Source: Nocardiopsis alkaliphila YIM 80379
GTDB taxonomy: Bacteria; Actinomycetota; Actinomycetes; Streptosporangiales; Streptosporangiaceae
Assembly (NCBI RefSeq): GCF_000341005.1
Contig: NZ_ANBD01000058.1
Span: 1-50,563 of the forward strand
Direction of reading: 5' to 3'
DNA: 50,563 nt
In this document: in pieces, positions 33,179 through 44,122 of the stretch
Layout of the letters: every line of letters begins with the position of its first letter
Numbering within the stretch: position 1 is the stretch's first letter
Notes under the pieces: model-generated
Database searches by the model: none
The model's input: only the letters and a program-made list of their open reading frames with translations
Told to the model about the DNA's origin: nothing
Translations under genes and position numbers: made by a program

Positions 33179-34285
33179 TCACAGGTTGAACAGGTGAGCG
33201 GTGACCTCAGCCGCCAGAGAGGAGAAGGTCTGGGTGTCGTAGCCGATCATGGCCGTGGCCCGGCCAGGCGCAAGCCGGGCAGCGGCCTCATCGAGCATCT
33301 CCGCCACGACGAACGTGGTGTCCTTGGAGATGGCCCGCCAACGGGGTTCACCACTCTTGGGAGGCTCGGCCACTTCCCGCTCACGCGGCACCCTCGGCAA
33401 CGGAGACTCCTCGAACAGCTCCCTGCGGAACTGCTCGTTCTTGGTCGCGAAGGAGGCATCATGGCTGCCGGACATCAAGTCGTATCGGATGTCCATGGAG
33501 CCGCTTTCCCACCAGGGGGGAGGCTCCTCCCCGGCTAGGACCCGACGCAAGACCTCCGCCACTTGGGCGGTGTCCTTCCGCACTGAGCGGTCCCGTGTGG
33601 CAATGACCCGTTCCCGAGGCGGGATGTGGTCAGCGGCTGTCCAGGCCACCGAACGCAGTCGCTCCAACCGTGTGGCGTCCACCCCGGTGGTGAACGGCTC
33701 AGGAGTCGAGGCGATCCAGGGGACACCCCCAGGATGCGGGGTAGGTCCCTGGCCGGTGAACGCATTCCGAAGGTGATCAGCGATCTCGTGCAGGGTCATT
33801 GAAAGTCCTGCGGCCTCCGCACCGATCACATACCCGGGTCGTCCCGGAGCGAGGCGACGCTTGAGGTCGGCCGTGACCTCCGCCGCGGCCAGCACCCAGT
33901 GGCTGCTGACGATGACGCACGATCCGGGTTCGAAGGCCACATCCCCGTAGAGATCAGGATGGTCCAACAGCAGGGTCCCGGGGTGCTTGACCTGACGTCC
34001 CTCCTTGATTCGGGTCGACCAGTCACGGGCGGCCTCAGCCAGAGGAACGGGCCGATCGTCGGGAGCACGGCGCGTCAGCAGATGCCTCGTGGGATCAGAA
34101 GGCTCACCGGTTTCAACAGGGACCTGCGCGTCGGAGACCAGGACCTCCTCTAGGGCCTGCCAAGCTTCCCTTCGTTCCTCCGACCAGCCCTGTTTCCTCA
34201 GCCATGGATATTCCAGCCACATCATCCGCGCAGCGACAGAATAGACACGCTCGTACTCCACCACCATTTCTCCGCTGACCGACAT
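33179..34285 (-). CDS. hypothetical protein upstream of the glycosyltransferase
   Basis: A 368-residue protein I do not recognise. It is rich in Arg, Glu and Trp, has no signal peptide or membrane segment, and contains two similar stretches, LKRRLAPGRPGYVIGAEAAG (about 142-161) and AARLAPGRATAMIGYDTQTF (about 335-354), followed by MTLHEIADHL and SSLAAEVTAH. This suggests an internal duplication. GGAGGA lies about 8 bp before the ATG. 64 bp separate it from the glycosyltransferase, so the two are probably one operon. Confidence 0.7.
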   Translation of the reverse strand: MSVSGEMVVEYERVYSVAARMMWLEYPWLRKQGWSEERREAWQALEEVLVSDAQVPVETGEPSDPTRHLLTRRAPDDRPVPLAEAARDWSTRIKEGRQVKHPGTLLLDHPDLYGDVAFEPGSCVIVSSHWVLAAAEVTADLKRRLAPGRPGYVIGAEAAGLSMTLHEIADHLRNAFTGQGPTPHPGGVPWIASTPEPFTTGVDATRLERLRSVAWTAADHIPPRERVIATRDRSVRKDTAQVAEVLRRVLAGEEPPPWWESGSMDIRYDLMSGSHDASFATKNEQFRRELFEESPLPRVPREREVAEPPKSGEPRWRAISKDTTFVVAEMLDEAAARLAPGRATAMIGYDTQTFSSLAAEVTAHLFNL

Positions 34286-34441
34286 GAAATAGTCCTCCGA
34301 ATATTCACAAAAGAAGAGCTGAACCGACCTGGGTGAAAATCAGAAATCTCTGACGATACTACATATCGAACATCGCCGCTGACGCATAGCACCGGACGGT
34401 GCTCACTTGTCGAAGCAATAACTTTGGGTGGGTGCTCAGGG

Positions 34442-34482
34442 CCAACACCATTTTTTTTAGGGTGTTGTCGCCGGCAGGTATA
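34442..34482 (+). repeat. IS end, right copy
   Basis: Starts CCAACACCATTTTTTTTAGG and continues GTGTTGTCGCCGGCAGG, matching the reverse complement of 30971-31010. It is the 5' end of the IS4 fragment that follows, so the two IS relics point outward from the gene pair between them. Confidence 0.65.
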
Positions 34483-34499
34483 CACCCCAGAGCCGGTCA

Positions 34500-34700
34500 A
34501 CGCGGTGGTGTTCGCGGCCATGGCCACCCGCGAGGTACTCGATGGTGTGACGAGCGCGGTTGATCGTGCCTCTTTTGGAGTGCTGACCCAAACCTTCGGC
34601 CCCGATCTGGTCGACATCGTGGCCGATCAGGGCGAGGCCGTTCAACAACGACGGGGTGAGCCGCCCGCCCGGCTGACCCTCTACCTCGTGCCGGCGTGGT
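34500..34700 (+). pseudogene. N-terminal fragment of an IS4-family transposase
   Basis: Reads AVDRASFGVLTQTFGPDLVD, then IVADQGEAVQQRRGEPPARL and TLYLV, the Nterm_IS4-type start of a transposase. After about 34690 the similarity stops, so the DDE domain is gone. The segment 34605-34690 recurs, inverted, at 30197-30285. Confidence 0.6.
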
Positions 34701-34905
34701 CACCGCTTGGTGGACGGCCCCTGCCGGGAGGCGCCCGACACCGCCGCGAACCAGGCCGCCTTCGACGGCTCCACCGTCTGTGTGAGCAGGCCGTCGCTCG
34801 CGTCACCATTCGCGCAGGCGAGGATCCCGAACTTCGGGAAGCCGTGGTGTATCGGCTGCTACACCCGGCGCCCGACCCTGGCGAGGAACTTCTCTACCGG
34901 GTGGT

Positions 34906-35325
34906 GTGGGTGGCAGCCCTGCCATCTCCCATGTGCCGTTCAAGGCTTCCTGGATGAGACAACTGACCAACGGTGAGAGGTGGGCCAGGCAGGTTCGGCC
35001 CTCACGAGAGGCGCGCACGTGTTGCCGCCATCACGCAGGTGACCGGCATCAAGCTGCTCGGGTGGCCCGAACGCTGCTGCGCCGGTCGCGACGGGGCGGC
35101 GGGTCCACGGAGGAGATCTTCGAGCGTGCCGAACGGTTGGCAGAACGGAACGGCTACGGGCAGCGGGTGCGCGAGGCCGCTCTTAGCCTGTTGGACCCGG
35201 CCGATGGCATCATCGTCGCTCGGCAGGCCGGGGACGAGAAGCGTTTCTTGATCAACGGACAACACCGGGCACAGGCTCTGGTCGAAGCAGGGGCCCGACG
35301 AACGGTCGTGCTCACCGAGCGGTGA
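34906..35325 (+). pseudogene. C-terminal fragment of an unrecognised gene
   Basis: The last about 75 codons look like real coding sequence (EEIFERAERLAERNGYGQRV, DEKRFLINGQHRAQALVEAG, RTVVLTER, stop), with a motif resembling conserved actinomycete proteins ending GQHR-x-QAM-x-DAG. The first 60 codons look non-coding, so this seems truncated by the IS debris upstream. Function unknown. Confidence 0.4.
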
Positions 35326-35458
35326 ATCGGGCCAGGCCTTCGTGCCGGGGTGAGGGTTTCGCACGTATTGGGACCTAGCCGGAAGACACGGAGGTGCACC
35401 CCGGTGTGCCCATGGAACCGGGTGTATGACGGGAGCGGGGCGCGTCATCCGTGGCCCC

Positions 35459-35511
35459 GTGCACCCGCTGGTGCACGACCTTCGTCCATGTGGTGCACCC
35501 TCGCGGGTGCA
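35459..35511. repeat. paired-palindrome repeat, copy 2
   Basis: GTGCACCCGCTGGTGCAC and GTGCACCCTCGCGGGTGCAT separated by GACCTTCGTCCATGTG. Second of three copies in the island (others at 30136 and 46946). Confidence 0.65.
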
Positions 35512-35547
35512 TTCGCCGATGACCGCAGAGCTTCCGTCGCCCCCGAG

Positions 35548-35733
35548 TCAGAGCTGGAGGCTGGAGTCGTGGGGTCCTTCTCGGCGTGACAGTGCGCCCC
35601 TCCCGCCGGCGGGGACGCTGGCATATTCCTCCACGATCCGCAGCTTGTGGTCGGGGGTGAAGGTTCGGCGCTTGGTTCGGTCGGCTCGTGGCCCCTGTTC
35701 GGTGGCCTGGAGGTCGTGGCCGGTCTTCGTCAC
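35548..35733 (-). pseudogene. IS3-family OrfA fragment
   Basis: The minus strand reads KRRTFTPDHKLRIVEEYASV, then GALSRREGPHDSSLQ, the N-terminal helix-turn-helix of IS3-type OrfA (typical RRxFTPEYKxxIVxEY ... ILRREGLY). Only about 45 residues remain and no OrfB follows. Confidence 0.6.
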
Positions 35734-35755
35734 CGTTGCTGCTGCCTGTTCTCAC

Positions 35756-36560
35756 CCTACTGGTGTCAACTGGTGCAGTTTATGCCCTGGTGTCCCACTA
35801 GGCCCTGGCACAGAGGGCCAGATGGGGGCGATGACGAGGTCGCCGCGGCTCGGCGCTGCACTCGGCTGCTCTACCCGCTCTCCTCTCCCCTGGAGACAGC
35901 GATCGGTCGGCCTCACCGCCAGGTCGTGCCTTGTGCGTCCTGGCAATGCCGCATGGGAGCAACCTTTGGGCCGAAACGGAAGACATCGAAGCCACTCTGA
36001 GGTTGCTGGAGAAGGCCGCACCGGTAAGGGCACAGGGCCACCACGGTGCCTCCGTTCGGCTAGGCCTTGGGGGAGTGTCCGCACATCGATCTCGGCGCCG
36101 ACAGGCGGCTCGCCCGGCACCCCAACGGATGCCTGCGGAAACGCGATCTCACGGATACGTCCCTGGCGCCGCCCGGGGATCCCGACCACGCGCAAGACTT
36201 TCTCGGATGACCACAGTCGGCGGGCGGAGCCCGCTCACGTGATCTTCTCGCGCGTGCGCCGCGAGGGGCCGGGGCGCGATCGGTTCCTTCGTGTGACCGA
36301 CCACCCCCGAGCGCCTGGTCCTGGCCTTTGCCACCCCGACCCGGCTCAAAGTGGCATGGATCACAATTTTCCCGCTCGGGGCTCGCCCCATGCTGCAGAT
36401 CGCGCAAAACACCAGCTCACGGGTGTTCGTGGACTCGGAGCGATTTCGGGCCTCGAAGTCGAAATGGTGAGAGGGGCATGGCCTTTTTCGGGCTTCCGTT
36501 ACTTATCGTGGGCTTGCGGGGGGTGGTTGCGACTCTGTGGCCAGCCTTGACGTCGTGATT
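35756..36560. other. island filler, no supported gene
   Basis: Between the IS3 fragment and the biosynthetic promoter region. Several open frames exist on both strands but none has an RBS plus a recognisable protein. It is probably decayed DNA. Confidence 0.45.
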
Positions 36561-36569
36561 TGTTGATTG

Positions 36570-36593
36570 TCGAACGATCCTGGGTCGTTTCGA
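36570..36593. promoter_or_regulatory. imperfect inverted repeat upstream of the biosynthetic operon
   Basis: TCGAACGA, seven bases, TCGTTTCGA: a dyad with one bulged base, about 130 bp before the first gene and in an AT-richer promoter region. A regulator site is possible; no pathway regulator is encoded in the operon. Confidence 0.35.
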
Positions 36594-36724
36594 GAGAAAA
36601 AAACTACAGCATGTAGCCGAACTGGGTCTGAGTACTTTTCTTTGCGGGTTCTTTATAGGGTTCTCGTGGGTGTGGTAGCGTGCGCCGGTAGTTTTCCGTT
36701 AGCCTTCCTTTATCAAGGGTTGAA

Positions 36725-38433
<1,709 letters not shown>

Positions 38434-38450
38434 GACCGGACTCCGCCGGG

Positions 38451-39554
38451 ATGCGATTGCGTCTCCACCTGGCGCGCACCGTGGACCACGACGTATGGCG
38501 CTCGGCTCGGGAAGCGATCCCCGAACACCGGGCGGTGGTCGTCGAGGTCCGGGCACGTGGTGAGTCGGGATGGGGGGAGGCCCCCGAATTCATGACCTCC
38601 GTCTACTCCTCGCGTCTGGCGACACTGATCGAACGGTTGCGAGGAGTCGAATCGATCCTGTACTCCTGTGATCCCGAACGTCCGGAGCTCACCTGGGCCA
38701 GGCTCGCCCCCCTGCTCACCGACTGCCCGTTCGCCCTCGGTGCGCTCGACGTGGCCTGCCACGATCTGGCCGCACGGCTGGCGGGGGTCCCGCTCTACGA
38801 ACGTCTCGGATGCCCCGACCCCACAGGGCGGCGGTCCGCCTACAGCATCGGCCTGGACGAACCCGAGGCCATGGTCGCCAAGCTTCCCGAATCCTCCGAC
38901 TGGCACATGTACAAGGTCAAACTCGGTAAGGCCGGTGACCTGGACGTACTGCGCCTGCTTCGGAAACGGACCGACGCCCCCTTCTGGCTGGACGGCAACG
39001 CGGGCTGGGCCCGCCAGGACTTGGAGGCCGTCCTCGGTGAGCTGCCCTCGTTGGGGGTGGCCGCGATCGAGCAACCGTTCCCCGTGGGAGATCGCCAGGC
39101 GCAACTACGAGCCCGTGAGGTGAGCCCGGTACCGATCTTCGCGGACGAGTCGGTGACCAACCGAGAGGAGTTCGAGCGTCACGCAGGGGACTTCGACGGG
39201 GTCAACGTCAAGATCCTCAAGGCGGGCGGAATCACCCCCAGCCTGGAAATCCTGCGGGCCTGTCGCGAGCGGGGCGTCTCCACCATGCTCGGATGCCTGC
39301 CGGAGTCCTCGATCGGCGCCAGCGCGGCGGCCCATCTCTCCGGGATGGTCGACCACGTGGACGTCGACACCATCGCACTGTTGGCCACCGACACCGGAAC
39401 CGGTATCCGGCTCGACGGTTCGGGGCGGATCGGTCTGCCCGACCTGCCGGGGACCGGGTTCGTTCCCGACGCCGCATCCGAGGCGTGGGTCGTGGACCCC
39501 GAATCCGTGGTCGGACCGGTCGGGGCCGGTCTCCTGGGAGGAGTAACGGGATGA
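38451..39554 (+). CDS. enolase-superfamily dipeptide epimerase
   Basis: A 367-residue enzyme. Lys155 and Lys157 (KVKLGK) and Lys257 (ILKAGG) are the acid/base pair; Asp181 (DGNAGW), Glu207 (IEQPF) and Asp232 (ADESV) bind Mg2+. The motifs GCLPESS and VDVDTIALL match L-Ala-D/L-Glu-type dipeptide epimerases, whose DxD motif binds the dipeptide amine. In this operon it probably inverts one residue of a dipeptide made by an ATP-grasp ligase. The ATG has a weak RBS; a TTG at 38430 overlapping the previous stop is an alternative start in keeping with the coupled operon. Confidence 0.88.
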   Translation: MRLRLHLARTVDHDVWRSAREAIPEHRAVVVEVRARGESGWGEAPEFMTSVYSSRLATLIERLRGVESILYSCDPERPELTWARLAPLLTDCPFALGALDVACHDLAARLAGVPLYERLGCPDPTGRRSAYSIGLDEPEAMVAKLPESSDWHMYKVKLGKAGDLDVLRLLRKRTDAPFWLDGNAGWARQDLEAVLGELPSLGVAAIEQPFPVGDRQAQLRAREVSPVPIFADESVTNREEFERHAGDFDGVNVKILKAGGITPSLEILRACRERGVSTMLGCLPESSIGASAAAHLSGMVDHVDVDTIALLATDTGTGIRLDGSGRIGLPDLPGTGFVPDAASEAWVVDPESVVGPVGAGLLGGVTG

Positions 39555-40636
39555 ACGAGATCGACCACGCTCGCACCGACGAAGGCGGGATGGCCCCAGA
39601 GGGCGAACGTGCCCCGGAACGGGTGCGGACCGTCGTGACGGCGGCGCTGGCCTCCAGGGGCGTGCGCGACGCGAAGGAGGTCGCCGACCTGCTCGTGGAG
39701 ACGTCGCTCCTAGGGATCCACACCCACGGCGTACGGATGCTCTCCGCCTACATCGACGAGCTGGACCGGGGCGTTGCCCGGCCGGACCCCTCCCCCCGGA
39801 TCTTCAAGGACACCGGGCCCGTGGTGCAGGTGGACGCCGATGGGGCCCTGGGCGCCTCGGCTGCCCTGAACGGCACGCGGATCGCGGTGGAACGAGCCCG
39901 GGCCCACGGTGTGGGTGTGGTGGGCGTACGAGGATCCAACCACTTCGGGGCCGCAGGCGCCTACGCTCGACGCATCGCCGCAGAGGGGCTTTTGGGGTTC
40001 GTCACCACGTCGGCCGCCTCGAGGGTGGCCCCCTTCGGAGGAATCGAGGCGCTGTTCGGAACCAACCCGGTGGCGATCGCCTTCGGCCCGGATTTCTGCC
40101 TGGACATGGCCACCAGCCAGGTCTGTTTCGGTGAGATCAAGGAGCGCCGCCGGACCGGCCAGGACCTCGAGCCGGGCTGGGCACTGGACCCCACCGGAGA
40201 CACGGCGATCCGTCCCGACGACGCGGGAGCCCTGAGCCCGCTCGGTGGTTACAAGGGTCACGGGCTCGCCATGGCGGTGTCCGTGTTGACGGCCGTGCTC
40301 GTCGGTGGCCCCCTCGACTTCCAAATGGCCCACATCGGCACGTCCGATGACGGGGCGGACCGTGGGGTGGCGCACCTGTTCATCGCGCTGGACCCCTCCG
40401 CGTTCGGAGGGCGTGAGGCCGCACGGGAGCGGATGAGCACCCTGGTGGACAGGGTACGCACCGCAGAGTCGCGAGACCCCGCCTCTCCGGTACTCGCGCC
40501 CGGTGATCCGCAACGGGAACACGAGGCGCGTCAGAGCGCCGGAGGGCTTGAACTGGACGGTGCCACCCTCGACCTCCTGCGCGTCCTGGAGGCCGAGATG
40601 ACGGCGGGTGGACAAGGGCGGGAGGTGACCCGATGA
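39551..40636 (+). CDS. Ldh2-family (malate/L-lactate type) NAD(P)-dependent dehydrogenase
   Basis: A 361-residue enzyme of the LDH2/malate-dehydrogenase fold distinct from Rossmann LDHs. Motifs: GIHTHGVRML near 55-64, GSNHFGAAGAYA near 128-139 and LGGYKGHGLAMAV near 234-246. Members reduce 2-keto acids or cyclic imines such as piperideine-2-carboxylate. Here it may make a 2-hydroxy acid or an N-alkyl or cyclic amino acid building block, which is an inference. ATGA overlaps at both ends. The N-terminal 25 residues are polar and non-conserved. Confidence 0.87.
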   Translation: MNEIDHARTDEGGMAPEGERAPERVRTVVTAALASRGVRDAKEVADLLVETSLLGIHTHGVRMLSAYIDELDRGVARPDPSPRIFKDTGPVVQVDADGALGASAALNGTRIAVERARAHGVGVVGVRGSNHFGAAGAYARRIAAEGLLGFVTTSAASRVAPFGGIEALFGTNPVAIAFGPDFCLDMATSQVCFGEIKERRRTGQDLEPGWALDPTGDTAIRPDDAGALSPLGGYKGHGLAMAVSVLTAVLVGGPLDFQMAHIGTSDDGADRGVAHLFIALDPSAFGGREAARERMSTLVDRVRTAESRDPASPVLAPGDPQREHEARQSAGGLELDGATLDLLRVLEAEMTAGGQGREVTR

Positions 40637-41892
40637 TCCTCATTCTCGTGAGTCCGCGCCAGCGGAAACTCGATCTACGGGCCGCGCTCGGCGAGGACCT
40701 GGGCCGGACCCTGCTCATCACGGGTGGCCCGTCGCCGGCCGGGGCCGAGGGCACGGAGCTCACCGTGCCTGTGTCTGAGTACGAAACCGAGGCGATCGTG
40801 GCGGCGGGGCTGCGCCTGGCGGAGCGGTACCCGATCGAGCGGGTGGTCTCCTACGCGGAGTCGGACGTCATCGCGGCGGCCCGGCTGCGGGAACTGCTCG
40901 GGCTGGTGGGGCAGACGCCCGCCAGTGCCGTGGCCTACCGGGACAAGGCACTCATGCGTCGCCACGCCGCCGTGGCGGGCCTGCCCGGCCCACGCTCCTG
41001 GTGTGTGGAGAAGTCCTCGCAGGTACGAGCCTTCGTCCATGCGTACGGGATCCCCGTCGTGGTGAAGCCGAGGATGGCATCGGGCAGTGTCGGTGTGCGT
41101 GTCCTGGACAGCCACAGGGCGGTCGAAGAACTGCCCGAGACGCTGCCGAACCACATCGTCGAGGAGTACGTTCCCGGGACCGTGGTCCACGTGGACGGCC
41201 TCATGGTCGGAGGCGAACCCGTGTTCGCCCTGCCGGCGGTCTACACCGAACTGGGGTGTCTGGCGCATTTGGCCGACCAAGGCGGCGGAAGCAGTCTGCT
41301 GCCTCCGGAACATCCGTGGTCCGCACCCCTGGTCGAGGAACTGTGGAACGTCGTTCGAACCCTGCCCCCGGCCGACGACCTCCTCCTGCACGCCGAATTC
41401 TTCGTGTCGGAGGGAGGGGCCCCGGTCCTGTGCGAAATCGCCTCACGACTGCCGGGCCACCCCATCCCACCCATGCTCGACCGTGCCTTGGGCACCAGCC
41501 TGCAACGAGTGTGGACGCGTGTGGCTGCGGGGTTGGAGTGCGACACCGAGGCACTCACGAAGCGGGCCGCCGAAGGGCGGTTGGTCGCCAACTACGGGCT
41601 CCCGCCCCGACTGGGCGCTCTGGCGGCCCTGCCGGAAGAACCACCGTCGGAATGCGCACCATGGGTGCACGACCTGGACTTCGGTGACGGGAACGTGTGG
41701 GACGCGGACCGTTACGCCCGACGCAAGTCGGGTGACTTCGTCCTGACGTGGACCGTCACCGCCCCCGACGCCGACACCCTCCAGGAGCGCTTGATTCGGT
41801 CGGCGGAACTGTTGGAGGAGCAGGTCAGGTGGGAGCCTCCGCACCGGGGCGGGGGACGCGAGGAGGCCGCGATGAGGGTGGGTGTCGGATGA
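40633..41892 (+). CDS. ATP-grasp ligase (first of two)
   Basis: A 419-residue ATP-grasp protein. Features: YRDKALMRRHAAVAGLPGPR near 98-117, the glycine-rich ATP loop VVKPRMASGSVGVRVL near 140-155, the hinge HIVEEYVPGTVVHVDG, and the Mg-binding end HAEFFVSEGGAPVLCEIASRLPG with the paired Glu. Such enzymes activate a carboxylate as acyl phosphate and join it to an amine without an NRPS. A second ATP-grasp enzyme ends the operon, so two peptide bonds, or one peptide plus one other amide, are plausible. Confidence 0.85.
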   Translation: MILILVSPRQRKLDLRAALGEDLGRTLLITGGPSPAGAEGTELTVPVSEYETEAIVAAGLRLAERYPIERVVSYAESDVIAAARLRELLGLVGQTPASAVAYRDKALMRRHAAVAGLPGPRSWCVEKSSQVRAFVHAYGIPVVVKPRMASGSVGVRVLDSHRAVEELPETLPNHIVEEYVPGTVVHVDGLMVGGEPVFALPAVYTELGCLAHLADQGGGSSLLPPEHPWSAPLVEELWNVVRTLPPADDLLLHAEFFVSEGGAPVLCEIASRLPGHPIPPMLDRALGTSLQRVWTRVAAGLECDTEALTKRAAEGRLVANYGLPPRLGALAALPEEPPSECAPWVHDLDFGDGNVWDADRYARRKSGDFVLTWTVTAPDADTLQERLIRSAELLEEQVRWEPPHRGGGREEAAMRVGVG

Positions 41893-43151
41893 ACGTTCGC
41901 ACGCGTATCGGATCCGCTGTGCGCTGGGCGGTCACCGAACTGTCCGACGCCACCGCACGAACGGACCTGGACACCTGGGAGGATCCCGTCGGACGAACCC
42001 GCGTCTGGTCCCGCCCGGACTTTCGTCGTGCGGCAGAGGAGTTGCCGCCCCATCGGGCGCTTCAGCTCGTGGCCTTCGACCATCGGGGCCCTCGTATGTT
42101 CGTGCCGCTGCTCCTCACCGAGCGCGCGGGAGGTCTGCTCTTCTACGACGTACCGGCCATGGCCGGAGACGAGCGCGCTTTCGGGGACTCCGCACGGTTG
42201 GTCGAGGACGAACGCCCGAACGTGACCGACACGGAAATGGTCTCGGCCAGGGAGGTCGCCTACCCCAGCCTCGCGGTGGGAAGCTACGGCGCCTACCACG
42301 GGATCCTGGCCCACCCCACAGGCGACCCCGAGGAGCGCGCGTCACTCCTGGAAAGTCTGCCCACCGCCGTCGCCGAAGCCGCCGAGGAGTTGCGGTGCGC
42401 GAGCCACGCGCTCCTGTACCTCACCCCCGAACTACTGCGTGCCATGGGTTCCTCGGCCTCCGAGTACCGAACCGCCGTCCTGGGGGCGGAGAGCGTCCTG
42501 GAGTGTTCAGGGGAGTCCTGGGAGGACTACCTGGCCTCCCTCTCGACCCGACGCCGCTCCCGTGTGGCCCGTGAACGTCGCGCCTACGAGCAGAGCGAGA
42601 TCGTCAGCGAGATCCGCACCGGACCGGACGCTCTGGGCGAGGACCTCATCGAGATGCGGGCCAACCTCCGCGTTCGTCATGGGATGCCACCGGACCGAGA
42701 GCGTTCCGCCGCCGAGTTCGCGTCCTTGGCACGCTGGTGCGGTGATCGTGTGATCGTCAACCGGGCCTGGCGCGACGGGGCGGTCGTCGGGTTCGTCGTC
42801 CTGCTCCTCGACGGGGACACCGTCTACGCCCGCACCGCGGGGTTCGACTACGAAAGGCTCACCACCCACCACTACTGCTACTTCAACCTCGTCTACTACG
42901 ACGTATTGGAGTGGGGTCTGCCCCGAGGCGTTCGGCGCCTGGAACTGGGCCTGGCCGCCTACCCGGCCAAACGCACCCGGGGATGCGGCTTCGAGCCCCG
43001 GTTCGGGTTGTTCTCGTTCGGTCCCGACAACCCCCTGGAACGGGCCCTCGTCGCGCAGGACACCGGTGAACGAAGGCGACTGGTGCAGGAGTGCGGTTCC
43101 GGCATGGCGCGGGCCGACCTCGACGTCACGGAAGGAACAGCATGGATGTGA
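41889..43151 (+). CDS. FemAB/GNAT-like N-acyltransferase (Acetyltransf_6 / BioF2 type)
   Basis: A 420-residue protein with two GNAT-like halves. The C-terminal half has LSTRRRSRVARERRAYEQ, then GAVVGFVVLLLDGDTVYART, HHYCYFNLVYYDVLEWG and RRLELGLAAYPAKRTRGCGFEP. That pattern is common in peptidoglycan-type Fem-like enzymes and in GNAT6 proteins, several of which transfer an aminoacyl group from tRNA to a small molecule. It may add the last residue or an acyl cap. The donor is unknown. ATGA overlap with the preceding gene; the end overlaps the aminotransferase start. Confidence 0.75.
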   Translation: MNVRTRIGSAVRWAVTELSDATARTDLDTWEDPVGRTRVWSRPDFRRAAEELPPHRALQLVAFDHRGPRMFVPLLLTERAGGLLFYDVPAMAGDERAFGDSARLVEDERPNVTDTEMVSAREVAYPSLAVGSYGAYHGILAHPTGDPEERASLLESLPTAVAEAAEELRCASHALLYLTPELLRAMGSSASEYRTAVLGAESVLECSGESWEDYLASLSTRRRSRVARERRAYEQSEIVSEIRTGPDALGEDLIEMRANLRVRHGMPPDRERSAAEFASLARWCGDRVIVNRAWRDGAVVGFVVLLLDGDTVYARTAGFDYERLTTHHYCYFNLVYYDVLEWGLPRGVRRLELGLAAYPAKRTRGCGFEPRFGLFSFGPDNPLERALVAQDTGERRRLVQECGSGMARADLDVTEGTAWM

Positions 43152-44122
43152 CAACCGAAGCCGTCTGGATGGACGGCGAGATCGTGTCGGGCCCCGAGGC
43201 GATGGTCCACGTCATGACGCCGAGCCTGCACTACGGCTGGGGTGCCTATGAGGGCATTCGCTTCTATTCCTCGGACGACCCGGAACGGCCCGGACCCCTC
43301 ATTTTCCGCCTGGCCGAACACCTGCGTCGTTTGGAGGCGTCCTCCGACGCCTTGGGGATGAGCCTGCCCCACAGCCAAGAGGAACTGATCGCCGCGTGCA
43401 TCGAACTGGTGCGGCGTAGCGGACTCTCCGAGGGTTACCTCCGGCCCTTGGTGATGCTCAGGGCCGGGGCGATGTCGGTCGCGGGCCAGATCGACGACGT
43501 CAGCGTCGTGATCGGCTGCTGGACCTGGTCGGGCTATGTCAGCGACGCGGACAGCGGTATCTCCGTGCGTACCAGCTCCTGGGTGCGGTGCGCAGCCTCG
43601 CAGATTCCACCCAGCGTGAAGTCGACCGGGGGTTATCTCAATCCTTCCCTGGCACGGCTGGAGGCCGTGCGCGGTGGTGACCACGAGGCGATCCTGCTGA
43701 ACCAGGCGGGTCGGGTCGCCGAGGCGTCCGCGGCCAACGTCTTCGTGGTCGTCGACGGCACGCTCCTCACCCCGCCCTTGGACGAGGGAATCCTGCCCGG
43801 GATCACCAGAGACGCCGTTCTCACCTTGGCCGAGGACCACGGGATGCCGACGCTGTGCCGCCCGATCGAACCACGAGAACTGTCCGGAGCCGAGGAGATC
43901 ATGCTCGCCGGAACCGCCATGGAGTTGGCCCCGGTCGTTCGAATCGACGGGCGCCAGGTGGGTCGGGGCCGTCCCGGCCCCTGGTACACCAGGTTGCGCG
44001 CCGCGCTCGACGACGCCTTCCACGGCCGGTGCGCGGACCACCGGGATTGGTCCACGGACTGTGCACCGGACGCCGTGGCACCGAGCCCGCTCGCCTCGGG
44101 TAGCCGGGTCTCCAGGTCATGA
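43142..44122 (+). CDS. class IV (branched-chain type) aminotransferase
   Basis: A 326-residue PLP enzyme of the BCAT/D-AAT fold. Catalytic Lys160 lies in PPSVKSTGGYLN; Glu194 in VAEASAANVFVV contacts the PLP pyridine; SLHYGWGAYEGIRFY and LDEGILPGITRDAVL are typical of branched-chain aminotransferases. A 25-residue C-terminal tail is non-conserved. It probably makes an unusual amino acid from the keto acid produced in this pathway. GGAAGGAAC precedes the ATG, which lies inside the end of the upstream gene. Confidence 0.9.
   Translation: MDVTTEAVWMDGEIVSGPEAMVHVMTPSLHYGWGAYEGIRFYSSDDPERPGPLIFRLAEHLRRLEASSDALGMSLPHSQEELIAACIELVRRSGLSEGYLRPLVMLRAGAMSVAGQIDDVSVVIGCWTWSGYVSDADSGISVRTSSWVRCAASQIPPSVKSTGGYLNPSLARLEAVRGGDHEAILLNQAGRVAEASAANVFVVVDGTLLTPPLDEGILPGITRDAVLTLAEDHGMPTLCRPIEPRELSGAEEIMLAGTAMELAPVVRIDGRQVGRGRPGPWYTRLRAALDDAFHGRCADHRDWSTDCAPDAVAPSPLASGSRVSRS

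Noticed and set aside
35752..36195. 147-codon minus-strand frame in the island filler
   Set aside because: No RBS and no recognisable family; neighbouring DNA is IS debris.
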